DNA of 64,000 bases from Progne subis subis (taxonomy: Eukaryota > Chordata > Aves > Passeriformes > Hirundinidae): NCBI GenBank assembly GCA_022316685.1, contig JAKJHU010000388.1, positions 1 through 64,000 on the forward strand, read 5' to 3'. A program made the translations under genes and the position numbers. The notes under the pieces are model-generated. The model was given only the letters and a program-made list of their open reading frames with translations. It had not been told where the DNA came from and did no database searches. Position 1 is the stretch's first letter. Every line of letters starts with the position of its first letter. Below are positions 42,934-53,270 of this stretch, in pieces.

Positions 42934-43278
42934 TGAAACTATACTTCCCTCTAGCCACCCCCGGCTCTCGCTAGCTCAGTTATTCAGGGGTTTTAGGGAA
43001 ATATATTTCAGAGAGACAGAATAGAGATTTCAAAAGAGTGGCTCTCACCCCCAGCTTCCGTCCAAGCTTTATTCTCGATGTGATGTTCCAGGAGGCCAAG
43101 GAGAGAGAGAGAGAACCAGGAAGAAACAGGGGTATATCTAATTTTGGGCCAAGGAAAGATATTGGACCTGAGGCAATAGGGTCAGGAGTAGGTATGATAG
43201 GGAAAAAGGGTTGAACTACATAGTAGAGGTTTCAGGGGGACTCTGAGGGGAAAAACCATTCCTCAGAGGAACACAACA
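42934..43278 (-). mobile_element. 5' LTR of ERV-3 copy 2
   Basis: 345 bp; on the minus strand TGTTGTGTTCC to AGTTTCA, highly similar to the copy 1 LTRs. AATAAA is conserved. The outer flank is AATGATGACG; the matching duplication is lost with the 3' end. Confidence 0.88.
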
Positions 43279-43584
43279 ATGATGACGTGCCAGTTAAAGA
43301 ATGGAACAGGAGATTTTTTAATATCTTTGAAAGGTGTGCAGTGAGGAGAGTCTGGAGCAGAATGCAAAGAGAAGAAAAACCCCTTGTATTGATGAGCTCT
43401 TGGTGAAGCAGGAAACAGGGCCTTAATAATGAACTCCTCAAAGCAATTAAAGAATTTTGGAGGCAGCATATTTCTGTCTCTAGATTCAGCTTCACACATG
43501 ACAAATGCTTTTGCTATGAGAGCAAGCCTCTGACCTTTTCCTTCCCATGTCTCCTGCAGCTGCAGTGCTCAGCCTGCTCATTAT

Positions 43585-44063
43585 TGTTAGGAAAATTAAT
43601 CCACGAACACCAGAGGTTTATGTCCAAAAAGGAGACAGAGGAGTCCTTTTACTTTATTCAAATAAAGGGAGAGGCCATGGGGCATTTCCCCTGGGGTCTC
43701 TCAGTTTTTTAGAGGACACAGCCTCCTTTTTATCCTAATTTCCTGGCCACATTTCCCTCTCTCTTTCCCCATTGGCTGAGGTACTTGAGAGGTACAGACT
43801 TCCCGAAATGCCTAAGATTCCCCTTTTAATGTATAACTCCCCTAATTTTTAATCTTTAGGGGATTTATGGGTTTTTCCCCATTGTTGCATTCATCTTTCA
43901 GTATTCAACTTCATTTACCTATGGTTTGTTTGTAAAGGCAAGTATCTTCTTCTCCATTCATCAATGAATAGAATCCTTCCCATTGTTTCTCTTATCTCTC
44001 GGTGCTAGTTTTATCTACCAGAAGACCCAGGGCTTGTTTGTAAAGACAAATTTTGTCATTCCT
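43585..44063 (-). mobile_element. Solo LTR-like element flanked by an 8-bp direct repeat
   Basis: The plus-strand left edge TGTTAGGAAAATTAATCC is the U5 end of a minus-oriented LTR-like sequence. On the minus strand a GAATAAAG polyadenylation signal (about 43660) and a TATA-like GATAAAAAGG (about 43728) are correctly spaced. CTCATTAT occurs on both sides (43577-43584 and 44064-44071). The distal end does not show the expected TG/CA, so the boundary is provisional. Confidence 0.45.
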
Positions 44064-44071
44064 CTCATTAT

Positions 44072-44928
44072 CAGTGCCTAGGTATTAACCTTGGAATAAT
44101 CCAAGGGAAAAGTCCAGAGAAAGCTGCAGCCTCTGTTCTTAAATACACCATTGCAGGCTAAATGGATGGAATAGCTACAGTGTTCCTCTGCTCAGGGCAT
44201 TTCCCATTCAGGTGACCCATGGTTTGGAAACCACCAGTGGAATCCTTTTGAAAGCACTGATGTGAATATATGAGAAGGATTTTGGTTGACCCAGTCTGTC
44301 AGATTGCAGATACACAGCTCTATGTGTGATATGAAAGGAAAAGAAAGCACATCTTCCCATCTCTTTATTCCTTGCAATGTGCAGACATATGCTCCAAACA
44401 CAGGGAGCACAAGGCAGGGGTTTGAAGGGAAAGGTGCTGACAGGAGCTTGCTGACATCCCTGATGCTCTGTAACATCCTTGGATGCTGGTTCCTCGCTGT
44501 GTCTGTTGCAAACACAGCTGCTGCTTGTTCCACTCCTGTCAACACCCCTAGCCTTCAGCAAGCACAGAGCTCTCCCTGCTTTCCTGGGAGTTGTGCTGGA
44601 AATCTTCCTGAGCTGTGCTTAAAGAGGTGTAGGCAGGGCTGGCTCCCAGAATATCCTGCAGATTCAATGGCAGCAGGAGCAGAGCTTTGCCACTCCCTCC
44701 AAAGGAGGAGAGCTGGATGTTAACAGTGACAGCTTTCATTGCCTCACAGGTAATCACTTGTGATTTTAGAAGCACTTATGCACTTAAGAAATTTCCCAGT
44801 TGTATCCAGCAGAGTACAAACTCGAGGTCCCACCCATTGCTTGTCCCCAGCTTTTGTAAAAGACCTGCTTTGTTTTCTTCCCTTACCTTACTAGACTGGT
44901 TTCAGACAGCAGTAAAATCTTGCTCTAA
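44072..44928. other. Host-like sequence without recognised genes
   Basis: Several medium-length frames occur on both strands (44208-44561 minus, 44286-44723 plus), but they overlap each other and have no recognisable domain, start context or repeat support. Confidence 0.4.
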
Positions 44929-45205
44929 AATTACAGAATCATTATAAAATGGTTTGGGTTGGCAGGGACCTTAAAGATTGTCTCATTCCAACTCCCCAGC
45001 CATGAGCAGGGACATCTTCCACTATCCCAGGCTGCTCCAAGCCTGGTCTTGGAAAATTCCAGGGATCCAGGGGCAGCCGCAGCTTCTCTGGGCACCCTGT
45101 GCCAGGGCCTCCCCACCCTCACAGGGAAGAATTTCTTCCTAATATTTAATCTAAACCTGCCCTCTCTCAGTTTAAAGAGGGTTTTCCCTTGTCCTATAAA
45201 TGAAC
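44929..45205 (-). repeat. CR1 LINE 3'-end fragment
   Basis: The plus strand reads AGAATCATTATAAAATGG, then GGGTTGGCAGGGACCTTAAAG, and continues through the 'ttccactatcccaggctgctcc' and 'cttcctaatatttaatc' segments typical of avian CR1 tails. It is therefore a 5'-truncated CR1 in minus orientation. Confidence 0.85.
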
Positions 45206-45851
45206 ACTTAATATAATATTCTTAATAAGAATAATAAGTAAATACTGCTAAGGCCATTCCCCTACTGTTCCTGATATTCAGTAATTGCATTTTAATTCAT
45301 GCCTCTAGATTTAATTGGAAAGTTAGAAGGCCTAGTTACAGACCTGGAACCCAGTTGCCTTCTCTGGAGACTGCGTCAAGGTGTGCCAGCACATCACTGA
45401 CATGAACCAGTAGCTGGCAAAGCACTGCACAGCCTTCAGACACACAGATATGACTTGCAAAAGCTTCTGGATGTGAGTTTTTATTCATTTTACAAGGCTC
45501 TTTCATAAATGATCAAATGCTGTTCTGTACTCTCCAGTAACCTGATATTCATCTTAGGGCAGGGATATTTGTCATGAGATACCAGCTCCAGTTGTCACAG
45601 GAACAAAGGCCAAAGAGACCCAAGAGCTGCATGGCCATTTCAGCTCCTTTCTGATGAAGAAATCGTCTCTTCCACAGCTGTTCTCTATCCACCTTCCCCT
45701 GGGATATTGCCAGTTCACACAAGGTATGGGTAATCCTGGATACTCAGATGGGGGCTTCCAAGTAATAGCCAGGTTGCTGAAGAGCAATCTCTGGGGGATT
45801 CAGTAGGTGAATAATGGTGCATCTGTGCCACAGAAATGCAGTCTTTCAATG
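45206..45851. other. Host-like sequence, nothing recognised
   Basis: No LTR end, domain or RNA gene seen. Confidence 0.4.
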
Positions 45852-46395
45852 TGTCCTAGGTTACAATGTAAGATGTGCCCAAAGTATGTATTCTGTCACC
45901 ACCTACATGAGCTGTTGAAACTAGGTTGGGCAGTGTTTCTCTTGCCCCCTCCCTCTGGACTCTTCTGTTAATGGCCCATCAATGCCCTGCTGCATGACTC
46001 ATAGATAACTCCCTCCAGGAGCTATCTCTGTTTAATGGGCAATCAAGGACTCATTGCAAGACCCATAGAATGATATCAGCCCATTGTGAGATGTTCCGCC
46101 CAGGGGGAGGAGCCAAGCATTCCCACCTGGATATAATCTGGGATTTGGGACAGCACAGGCAGCCTTACCCACTGGATTCCCTGAGGACAAGAGCTACCAG
46201 ACCTTTCTATGGGATTACTGCTTCAACAAGACCACTTCATCTGGACTGTTTCCACCATGGTGTCAGGTTGTAGTCTGACTCTGTAAGTGATCTTTTGTAC
46301 TATTGCATGTGTTTTATTTTATTTTACTTTCTTTTACTTTTCTCTCCTATTAAATTGTTTTTCTGACTTGGAGTCTCTTGTTGGTTTTGCCTTCA
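45852..46395 (+). mobile_element. Old ERVL-type LTR (partial)
   Basis: Begins TGTCCTAGGTTACAATG and shares blocks with the ERVL-2 LTR: 'aaactaggttgggcagtgtttct', 'cattgtgagatg.tccgccca', 'gtcaggttgta.tctgactct'. A TATAATC element is near 46132. The 3' end fades into unrelated sequence at about 46395, so the right boundary is approximate. Confidence 0.55.
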
Positions 46396-46691
46396 AGCAG
46401 TGCACAATGACACATAAACCCACTCTCTGAGCACACACTGTCAATGCTATCTGCACGTTTGACAGAGGTTGGTCCAATAAATTCCCATTTTGGTGACCTC
46501 CTGTCACATGGGATTCCAGAAAAGAAATATGCAAAAACATACACCAGGCTTTTCCTGTGATTGTGTTTCCAGACAGTACCTCATTTGTTGGTAGTTACTG
46601 TTTTTCCTCAGACTTTTGGAGGAAGTGGAATCGAAACAATGGTAGCTTATTTGATCAAATATGATTAAGCAGTAATCAATCATTTGCCAAG

Positions 46692-47441
46692 TGTATTGGA
46701 TTATGTAACCTAAAAATGTGTATTCTATTTCATCTGTTGAAAGCTGTTTTTTGGGAGATGTTTTATCCTTCTAACTCCAGGGGGGAGGAGGAGGATGCCT
46801 TCTGATAATGGCCCAGCCATTAAAACTAGGTGGGGCAGTGTTTCTTATCTCTTTCACCACCCCTCCATCCTCCAGGGGGACATCTTCTGATAATGGGCCA
46901 TTAGGGCCCACCAATGACATGACACATTCCATCATCCCATTGTGAGATGCTCCACCCAGTGAGAGAGGAGCTAACTGTTCCTAGCTAGATGAAAACTAAG
47001 ACTGAAGGACACAAGGTATACGGTTTTTCTACTAGATTCCCAGAGAAAGACCTGACCCATGTCGCCACCACTGCACTTCCCATAAGACCATCTCTACTCC
47101 ACAGAACCACATCTGTTACTCCAGGAGGACTTATTTGGACTGCTTCCAACACCCTGGCCAACCAGGTGCCAGGTTGTATCCCTGACTCTCTCAGGGTTTA
47201 TTCCAGGACATTTGTTTGCTTCCTTGCTTGTTTTTTTTTGTACTACTACATTTGTAATTTCTTTTTTTTTTTTTTTTTTTAATATTCCTAGTAAAGAACT
47301 CTTATTCCTATTCCCATATCTTTTCCTGAAAGCCCCTAATTGCAAAATTATAATAATTTGGAGGGAAGGGGGCTTACATTCTCCATTCCAAGGGAGGCTC
47401 TAGCTTTCCTTGGTAGACAGCTGTCTTTCAAAACCAAGACA
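46692..47441 (+). mobile_element. 5' LTR of ERVL-2
   Basis: About 750 bp; the right end AAACCAAGACA matches the ERVL-1 LTR end and is followed by TTTTGGCGCCCAGTGTGAGG, a primer-binding site. It contains a 23-T run at about 47258-47280. The left edge (TGTATTGGATT) is inferred by alignment to the LTR at 45852. Confidence 0.65.
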
Positions 47442-47473
47442 GATTTTGGCGCCCAGTGTGAGGCACGAGGGCA

Positions 47474-49058
47474 TTGAGAGAAAAAGGAATAACAGTTCTT
47501 AAGTGCCTACATTCTTGTGTACTGGATATCATGTGGTCTGGCTTACCCTGGTTCGGTTGGCATGTGGTGGTGGCCATATTTCTCCCATTTGCGGGCCCTT
47601 ATCTAAACATGGGCCCTATAACTAAGGCTACTGTGACTGTCATCCAGTTTGCTATATGGGTTAAACAAGGTGAGGAATTTGTGGATTTTTAAATTCCTCT
47701 GGAAGGCAGGCACATGGATTCAGGGCTATCATGCACTAACTGTGTGTTTTTGGGGTTACTTTAACAAAGGTACCTACTGTGAGGAAATGACACCAGGGGA
47801 AATTTTTTCCCAACCCTTCACCCAGCTCTTTGGGTCTACCCCACCAGTTTTTGACGGGTTCAAATCTCTGAATGTTAATGATATCATACAGTGGCTGGTG
47901 TTGCTGGTATGCCTGTTCTGTTTAGCATTTAAAGATAAGGGGAGACTGACCTGAATAACCACCCTGATACCTACCCTAGGGAATAAGGATACTGCCCCAC
48001 AGCCTGACCCTGCCCCACAGCCTGCCTCAGAAATAAACCACCCAGATTGGGTGAAGGAGATACATGAGATGGGCCAGATGCTGAGGGAGTACATTTCCCC
48101 TGTAGTAGCCTCATTAGCCCCAGCTGCTGGGAAACCCTCCCCCTACCCTGACAAAGGAGAGTCTGATGGTGCAACAATGGAACTCACAGACTTTACAACT
48201 GTCCAGGTTCCAGCTGAACCACAGGGGCAGTCACCGCCAGCAGCAGTTGCCCCTGTGGAAACAAAGAAGTCTAAGGTGAAATCGGCAAACCCAGGTAATA
48301 AGAATAAGAAAAGAGGGCCGTCACAACCCGCAGGGGAGTCAGAGGTTGAGATCATCACCGAGTGCCTGTTGTATGAAAGTCTGCATAATCTGCAAAAAGA
48401 TATTGTACGAGGAGTACGTGAGGCTTATAAAACCTGGTTACTTCGGGTCTGGGACCTTATAGGTATAGGCATGCAACTAGATAGTGGTGAGGCAAGGAAT
48501 TTGGGACCCTTCACCCAGGACTCAGATGTGAATCAGGTATTTGTAAGGGAGCCAGGGCCCCTTTCCCTTTGGGAGCGGCTTTTAATGAGTGTAAGGGAGA
48601 GGTTTGTCCACAAAGAATGAATGCAGGAGGACCACCATAGAATGCGCTGGAAGACCCTTGAGGAAGGGATCCAACAGCTGAGGGAAGTGGAAGTATTGGA
48701 GGTACTTTTTGGGAGGAGCGGACAGCATGATAATGACCCCGACAAGGTTAGATGCACAGGGCAAATGCTGTGGAATCTGGAAACTCTAGGACCATCTCAA
48801 TACGCCACATTCATTGCAACAATTAATGCTGAGGACAACACAGAGACAGTGGGTTCTGTAGCCAACAAACTGAGAAGTTATGAGAGTATGATCAATGGCC
48901 CAGTGCAGGCTCAGGTCTCTGCTGTAGTTAAAGAACTCAAAGAAGAAATGAGGGAGGAGATGAGGAGGAAGGGTTCCCATGTGGCACCGGTGCGAGTTAC
49001 AGGCCCCAGAGTCAGAGCTCAACAGCCCCCAGCTAGAGAGAGAGGGTACACCTCATGA
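47474..49058 (+). pseudogene. gag: gag of ERVL-2
   Basis: The N-terminal part has hydrophobic segments (HVVVAIFLPFAGPYL near 47560; WLVLLVCLFCLAF near 47892), like ERVL-1. The conserved capsid-like portion lies at 48051-49058 (SLWERLLMSV, RWKTLEEGIQQLREVE, ANKLRSYESMINGP). A frameshift splits the N-terminal frames (47474-47692 and 47649-47954), a TGA follows at about 47952, and a TGA at 48618-48620 interrupts the capsid part. The linker between the two regions is proline/alanine-rich and lacks the 27-bp array of ERVL-1. Confidence 0.7.
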
Positions 49059-49339
49059 GCTGACCTGTGGTTCTTTCTGTGTGACCATGGGGAAGACATG
49101 GGAAGGTGGGATGGGAAACCCACTTCTGCCCTGGCAGCATGGGTGCGTGAGCTCAAGGAGAGAAACACAAACCAAGGGGGTTCCACTAAGATGAAAGTAG
49201 CCTCAGCCTACCATAACCAAGCTCCCAGGTATTATAGAAGTGAGGAGGCTCTCACGGACCCCTTTGAAGGATCGTCTACTATGTATGCCCAGGAAGGGAA
49301 TAATAACCAGTGCTAGAGAGGTCCTGCCTCTAGCCAGGA

Positions 49340-49876
49340 AGAGGCACAGGAAAACCGGGTCTTTTAGACTGCGTGGATCTGATGGCCTGGCACATCAGAG
49401 CCACAGGAATATAAAGCTTGGCGCCATTGGAACATGTGGGGACAGAACCTATTTCCATTGCCGGGGTGACGGGGGGATCACAAGAATTGACTCTGTTGGA
49501 AGCCGAGGTGAGCCTGACTGGGAAGGAGTGGCAGAAACATCCGATTGTGACCGGCCCAGAGGCCCTGTGTATTTTGGGCATAGACTTCCTCCGGAACGGC
49601 TATTACAAAGACCCTAAAGGACTCAGGTGGGCTTTTGGAATAGCTGCTGTGGAGGCAGAGGGCATTAAAAATTTGAATACCTTGCCTGGACTGTCAGAGA
49701 ACCCATATGCAGTAGCGTTCCTAAAGGAAGAAGAGAAAAAGTGCCAGTTGCCACTTCAACAGTGCACCGCCGACAGTATCGGACAAATTGAGATGCCATG
49801 ATCCCCATTCACAAGATGATCTGAGAGCTGGAGAGCCAAGGGGTGGTCAGCAAAACCCACTCACCCTTCAACAGCT
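49340..49876 (+). pseudogene. pol: Protease and start of RT of ERVL-2
   Basis: The protease keeps the flap (AGVTGGSQELTLLE) and ILGIDFLRNGYY segments. The stretch that carries the DTGA active site in ERVL-1 is deleted between AATATAAAGCTTGG and CATGTGGGG (about 49410-49440). RT begins with NTLPGLSENPYAV and breaks off near 49876. Small frameshifts occur near 49790. Confidence 0.7.
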
Positions 49877-50877
49877 TTTGTAGCTGATATTCTACCTTTA
49901 AAATTGATCTGTTTTCTAAAGGAGACAACAACTCTTTTTTTAATCGTGTCTTCCATGCTAGTGTTGCTCTACCTTTGTTAAAGCATGGGATTATCCAGGG
50001 CTTTCCCAAAAGTGTTTGGGATGGGGGGAAGGCAACATAGCCATGCTTAGCTGTGAAGCCAGCCTTAAAGAAATTCAGCTTTTTCTGGGAAGGGGCCAAC
50101 TGCAGCCTTACATCTGAACTCATTCCAGCTCTAAGATTTTGTCCAATCTGTGGACACAGGGAGATTGGTGTGCTAGGGAAGCCAGCAGGGATCCTTCAAA
50201 GGGAGTCTCGGTGGACCCCTGCAGTGCCAGCCCACCTTCCGCTTGTTGTCTTGACCTGCAGCTCAGCTCCAGTTCTAAACTAACATCCAGTAACTGGTAA
50301 AGTGCAAATGCCAGCTGCATCTGCAGCCACACAACACAAACTGCAGGCTCAAGCCCGCAGTCATGTCTCTGGGAGCATGAACATGGGCCCTGGTGATGGA
50401 ACACCTGTGCGTCTGCGTGTGTCTGTGTGTGCACTCTGGGCCCACACCTGGGAGGCTGCAGGGCACTCCTTGCCTTGTGTTCTTTCTCAGATCACGCACA
50501 AGGACCACAAACAATGGGGCAAACAATTTTTAATCTCTTCAATTAAAAAAACGCAGTGCTGTTGCTGACTTCCTCCTTCAGAACCCAGGCTGCCTGAGTT
50601 CTCGTTTCCTTGGTTCCCTGTGGCAAGAAGGGCTGAAAACCCTCTGCTCTTGCAGCCCTGCTGCCAGGTTTGCAGTGCATCCATCAGCCAGGGGTGGCCT
50701 CTGAAGTCCTGGTATCCAGAAGAACAGCCCCCATTCCTTGTCCCTCCTGCTGTGGCATCCAGCTAAGAGAGGTGTCCTGGCTTGTCCAATTTGGGCCCAT
50801 TTAACTATTGTCTCTAATCTCCCCTTTCTTCACTCTTTTGGGACCTCCTCAAGGCTGACATTTTGGACATGTTTTTA
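49877..50877. other. Host-like sequence without recognised genes
   Basis: No domain, LTR or RNA gene recognised. The CR1 tail begins at its right end. Confidence 0.4.
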
Positions 50878-50971
50878 CAGAATCACAGAATGTCTAGGTT
50901 GGGAGAGACCTTCAAGATCATCGAGTCCAACCCATGCCCTAACACCTCAACTAGATCATGGCATCGAGTAC

Positions 50972-51566
50972 TGCAGATAGGGCTCCGCCGGACAGTTTGG
51001 ATGGATGTAGACGAGAGATCTCTGAAGTTAGGTTTTAGAAGATGTGGTTTATTATAAAGGGTGTGGGGCCTAGCTTGGAGTTGCCGGGTGCAACTTGTGA
51101 CAGGCCCCAGGGAGTGGGGGAAGGGAGAGGTATGGAGTGGGGGAAGGGAGAGGTAGGGAGAGGAAATCCCAAGAGGAAGGTCCCTGGGAGGAAGTTGCAA
51201 GAGGCCAATCCACTCTCTCGGCCCCCTTATCAGGGGGCTTCAAGGTGGGCTGGAACAAGACTTGGGCCAATGGGGTTACAGATACCTGATACTTCAGGGG
51301 AGGGTTACAAGTGTGGGATGAACCATACATTGGGGGTGAGACAGAACATTCCATTTCACCTTTGGACCTATCTGTAGGTAAGGGACAGTGTTTAATCAAG
51401 GGGGGATTACCTTCAGCTGGCCATATAACTGTTTTCCAGACATTCAGTAACTAGGACATCTCAGACATCGAAACTTGCTTTCAATTCTATCTCACTTATG
51501 GGTTTCATATTCTCAAAATCTAAGCAGTCATATTTATAAGGCTTTCTAGTTTCATCCTCCCCAACA
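50972..51566 (-). mobile_element. LTR-F, solo class II LTR in the CR1 3' tail
   Basis: 595 bp; on the minus strand TGTTGGGGAGG to CCTATCTGCA. Perfect 6-bp duplications GAGTAC flank it (50966-50971 and 51567-51572). AATAAACC in minus orientation is near 51050. It contains a 23-bp tandem duplication (51112-51157) based on GAGTGGGGGAAGGGAGAGG. Confidence 0.9.
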
Positions 51567-51730
51567 GAGTACCACATCCAATAATTTTTTTAAACACGTC
51601 CAGGGATGGTGACTCTACCACCTCCCCAGGCAGACTATTCCAGTACTTTATCACTCTTTCTGTAAAAAATTTTTTCCTAATATCCAGCCTATATTTCCCT
51701 TGACGTAGCCTGAGACTGTGTCCTATCGTT

Positions 51731-53079
51731 CGTAGTGGTGCAAGAGTTGTTTTATTAAGTTATTTTTGTAAGATTTATAAGTTATTTTTTGTTGTAGTCC
51801 AGGGCATTCCTTTGGCTGCCCTGGAGGGTCAGAGACCTGGACAGGGGGGTCTGGGACCCCAGCCCAGAGCTCAGAGAGACACTGGCTTTGATCTCAGTCC
51901 ATGGGAAAGACTTCCTACACTGCGAGAGGGTTTGCAGGCCACAAGAGTGTGAAAAATATAGTAGTTTAGTATATCACAGGGTGAGAAAACAGTAAGTTTA
52001 GATTTCTAGCATTGAAGTGAATGGGGGCAAGATGGAGAATTTGGGGCATTGTCTCCTTCTTCTTCTTTCTTCTTCCCTCACTCCACTTCGGCAGTGACGT
52101 TGGCACAAAGTAGTTTGTGAGGATTGGGTCAGAGTAGAGATGACCTTTTTAGTAATAGTGATAGGCATTGGCAATTAATAGTAAATAAAGAATACGTAGC
52201 AATTAGTATAAAATATAAAGGACAGCCCTGGGCAGGAGGAGTCGTCAGATGCCCGAGCAGCTGCAAACATCTCTCGTGGGGCGCTGAGAAAATTGTAAGA
52301 TAAGAAAAATAAACGAAGCATGCAACCTTGAAAGACCAGAACCAGAAGACTCCATCTCTTTTATTCGTTTGACTCAGAGCTTTGCAGAGGGCAAAAAAGA
52401 CTCTAAAACCACCTGAATGCCGGGGAACAAACCCAACAGTTTTTGTAATGGTTCAGTCCACTGTACCCCCCGTGTTCTGTAATAGTTTCCCCCCTTATGA
52501 GTTAGTTATATAACCAGATGTTTTATGTCAATCATTCCTCCCCTGCACCTGTCCCTGTCAATCCCCCCTCTCTCCTCTTGGTTGCCCTGTCTGTCACTTC
52601 GAGACCCTTCCCTGGATTCTGGAAAGATCCAGGAGAGGTGTTGAGTGATAGGCTGGTGCCCGGGGAATCCGCTCCTCCCCTCTTGTGATTTGTTCATTGT
52701 TCAGAAGTTGACACCCCCTGTTACACCCCTGTGTTCCCTGGTTGGCTGACCCATTGTCACCACCCCTGGATCCTCCCCCATTTATAAATGGCCGCAGGGC
52801 TTTGATCTATGCTCTCCCTGGGCATCAGTGGTCTGAGGCGGAGCTCCTTGCCGGACTCCCCTTAATAAGCTACCTTTTACCCTGCTCAAAGAGAGTCGAC
52901 CCTTTTTCCGTCGCCGCAGTCGTTACGCCATCAGATCCACTCGCCTTTGTGGGGAACCAAAAACCCACTGGGAGGAGGTTACTCGCCCTGCCTGTAACCC
53001 TGACCGATCCACGCTGCTGCAGTGCAGAACTGAGCTAGCCTGTGGTCAACGCCTGCTAGGTGTGAGGGACACTGCGACA
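51731..53079 (+). mobile_element. LTR-E in the CR1 tail, itself interrupted by LTR-A
   Basis: LTR-E begins CGTAGTGGTGC (the other copy begins TGTGGCGGTGC) and ends CTGCGACA. ATCGTT flanks it on both sides (51725-51730 and 53080-53085). The LTR sequence amounts to about 700 bp once LTR-A (51790-52438) is excluded. A TATA-like TTTATAAATGG (about 52780) and AATAAGC (about 52864) suggest plus orientation. Confidence 0.85.
51790..52438 (+). mobile_element. Solo LTR-A nested in LTR-E
   Basis: 649 bp, TGTTGTAGTCC to AACCCAACA, about 98% similar to the LTR at 6825-7497. The flanks ATTTTT and GTTTTT fit a 6-bp duplication with one change. LTR-E sequence continues on both sides, as shown by the copy at 34163-34694. 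Confidence 0.88.
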
Positions 53080-53270
53080 ATCGTTCTGTCAGTTGCTGCC
53101 TGGAGAGAGTGACCAATCCCCAGCTGTCTACAACCAGCCTTCAGGAAGTTGTAGAGAGTGATAAGGTCACCTCTGAGTCTCCTTTTCTCCAGCCTAAACA
53201 ACCCCAGCTCCCTCAGTCATTCTTCATATGGCTTGTTTTCCAAGTCCTTCACCAGCCTTGTTGCCCTCCT

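Larger units (their letters stand above)
39131..43278 (-). mobile_element. ERV-3 copy 2, truncated in pro and interrupted by solo LTR-D
   Basis: Minus-strand provirus with 5' LTR (42934-43278), leader, gag (39866-42336, cut by LTR-D) and pro (39131-39836). Pol, env and the 3' LTR are missing beyond 39131. Sequence is very close to ERV-3 copy 1, but the gag end keeps the A run that copy 1 has lost. Confidence 0.9.
46692..49876 (+). mobile_element. ERVL-2: truncated class III (ERVL) element
   Basis: A 5' LTR, primer-binding site, gag and protease region, and the start of RT parallel ERVL-1 at moderate divergence. Homology stops abruptly at about 49876 in early RT, and no 3' LTR follows. It is older than ERVL-1 and lacks its heavy Trp-to-stop pattern. 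Confidence 0.8.

Noticed and set aside
42296..42958. 220-codon frame from the ERV-3 LTR through the leader into gag (minus strand)
   Set aside because: The homologous frame in copy 1 (from 7843) stops at 8137-8139, the N-terminal part is LTR sequence, and no domain is seen. It is probably open by chance in GC-rich DNA.
44208..44723. Overlapping frames on both strands at 44.2-44.7 kb
   Set aside because: They conflict with each other and show no domain, splice signals or repeats in support.
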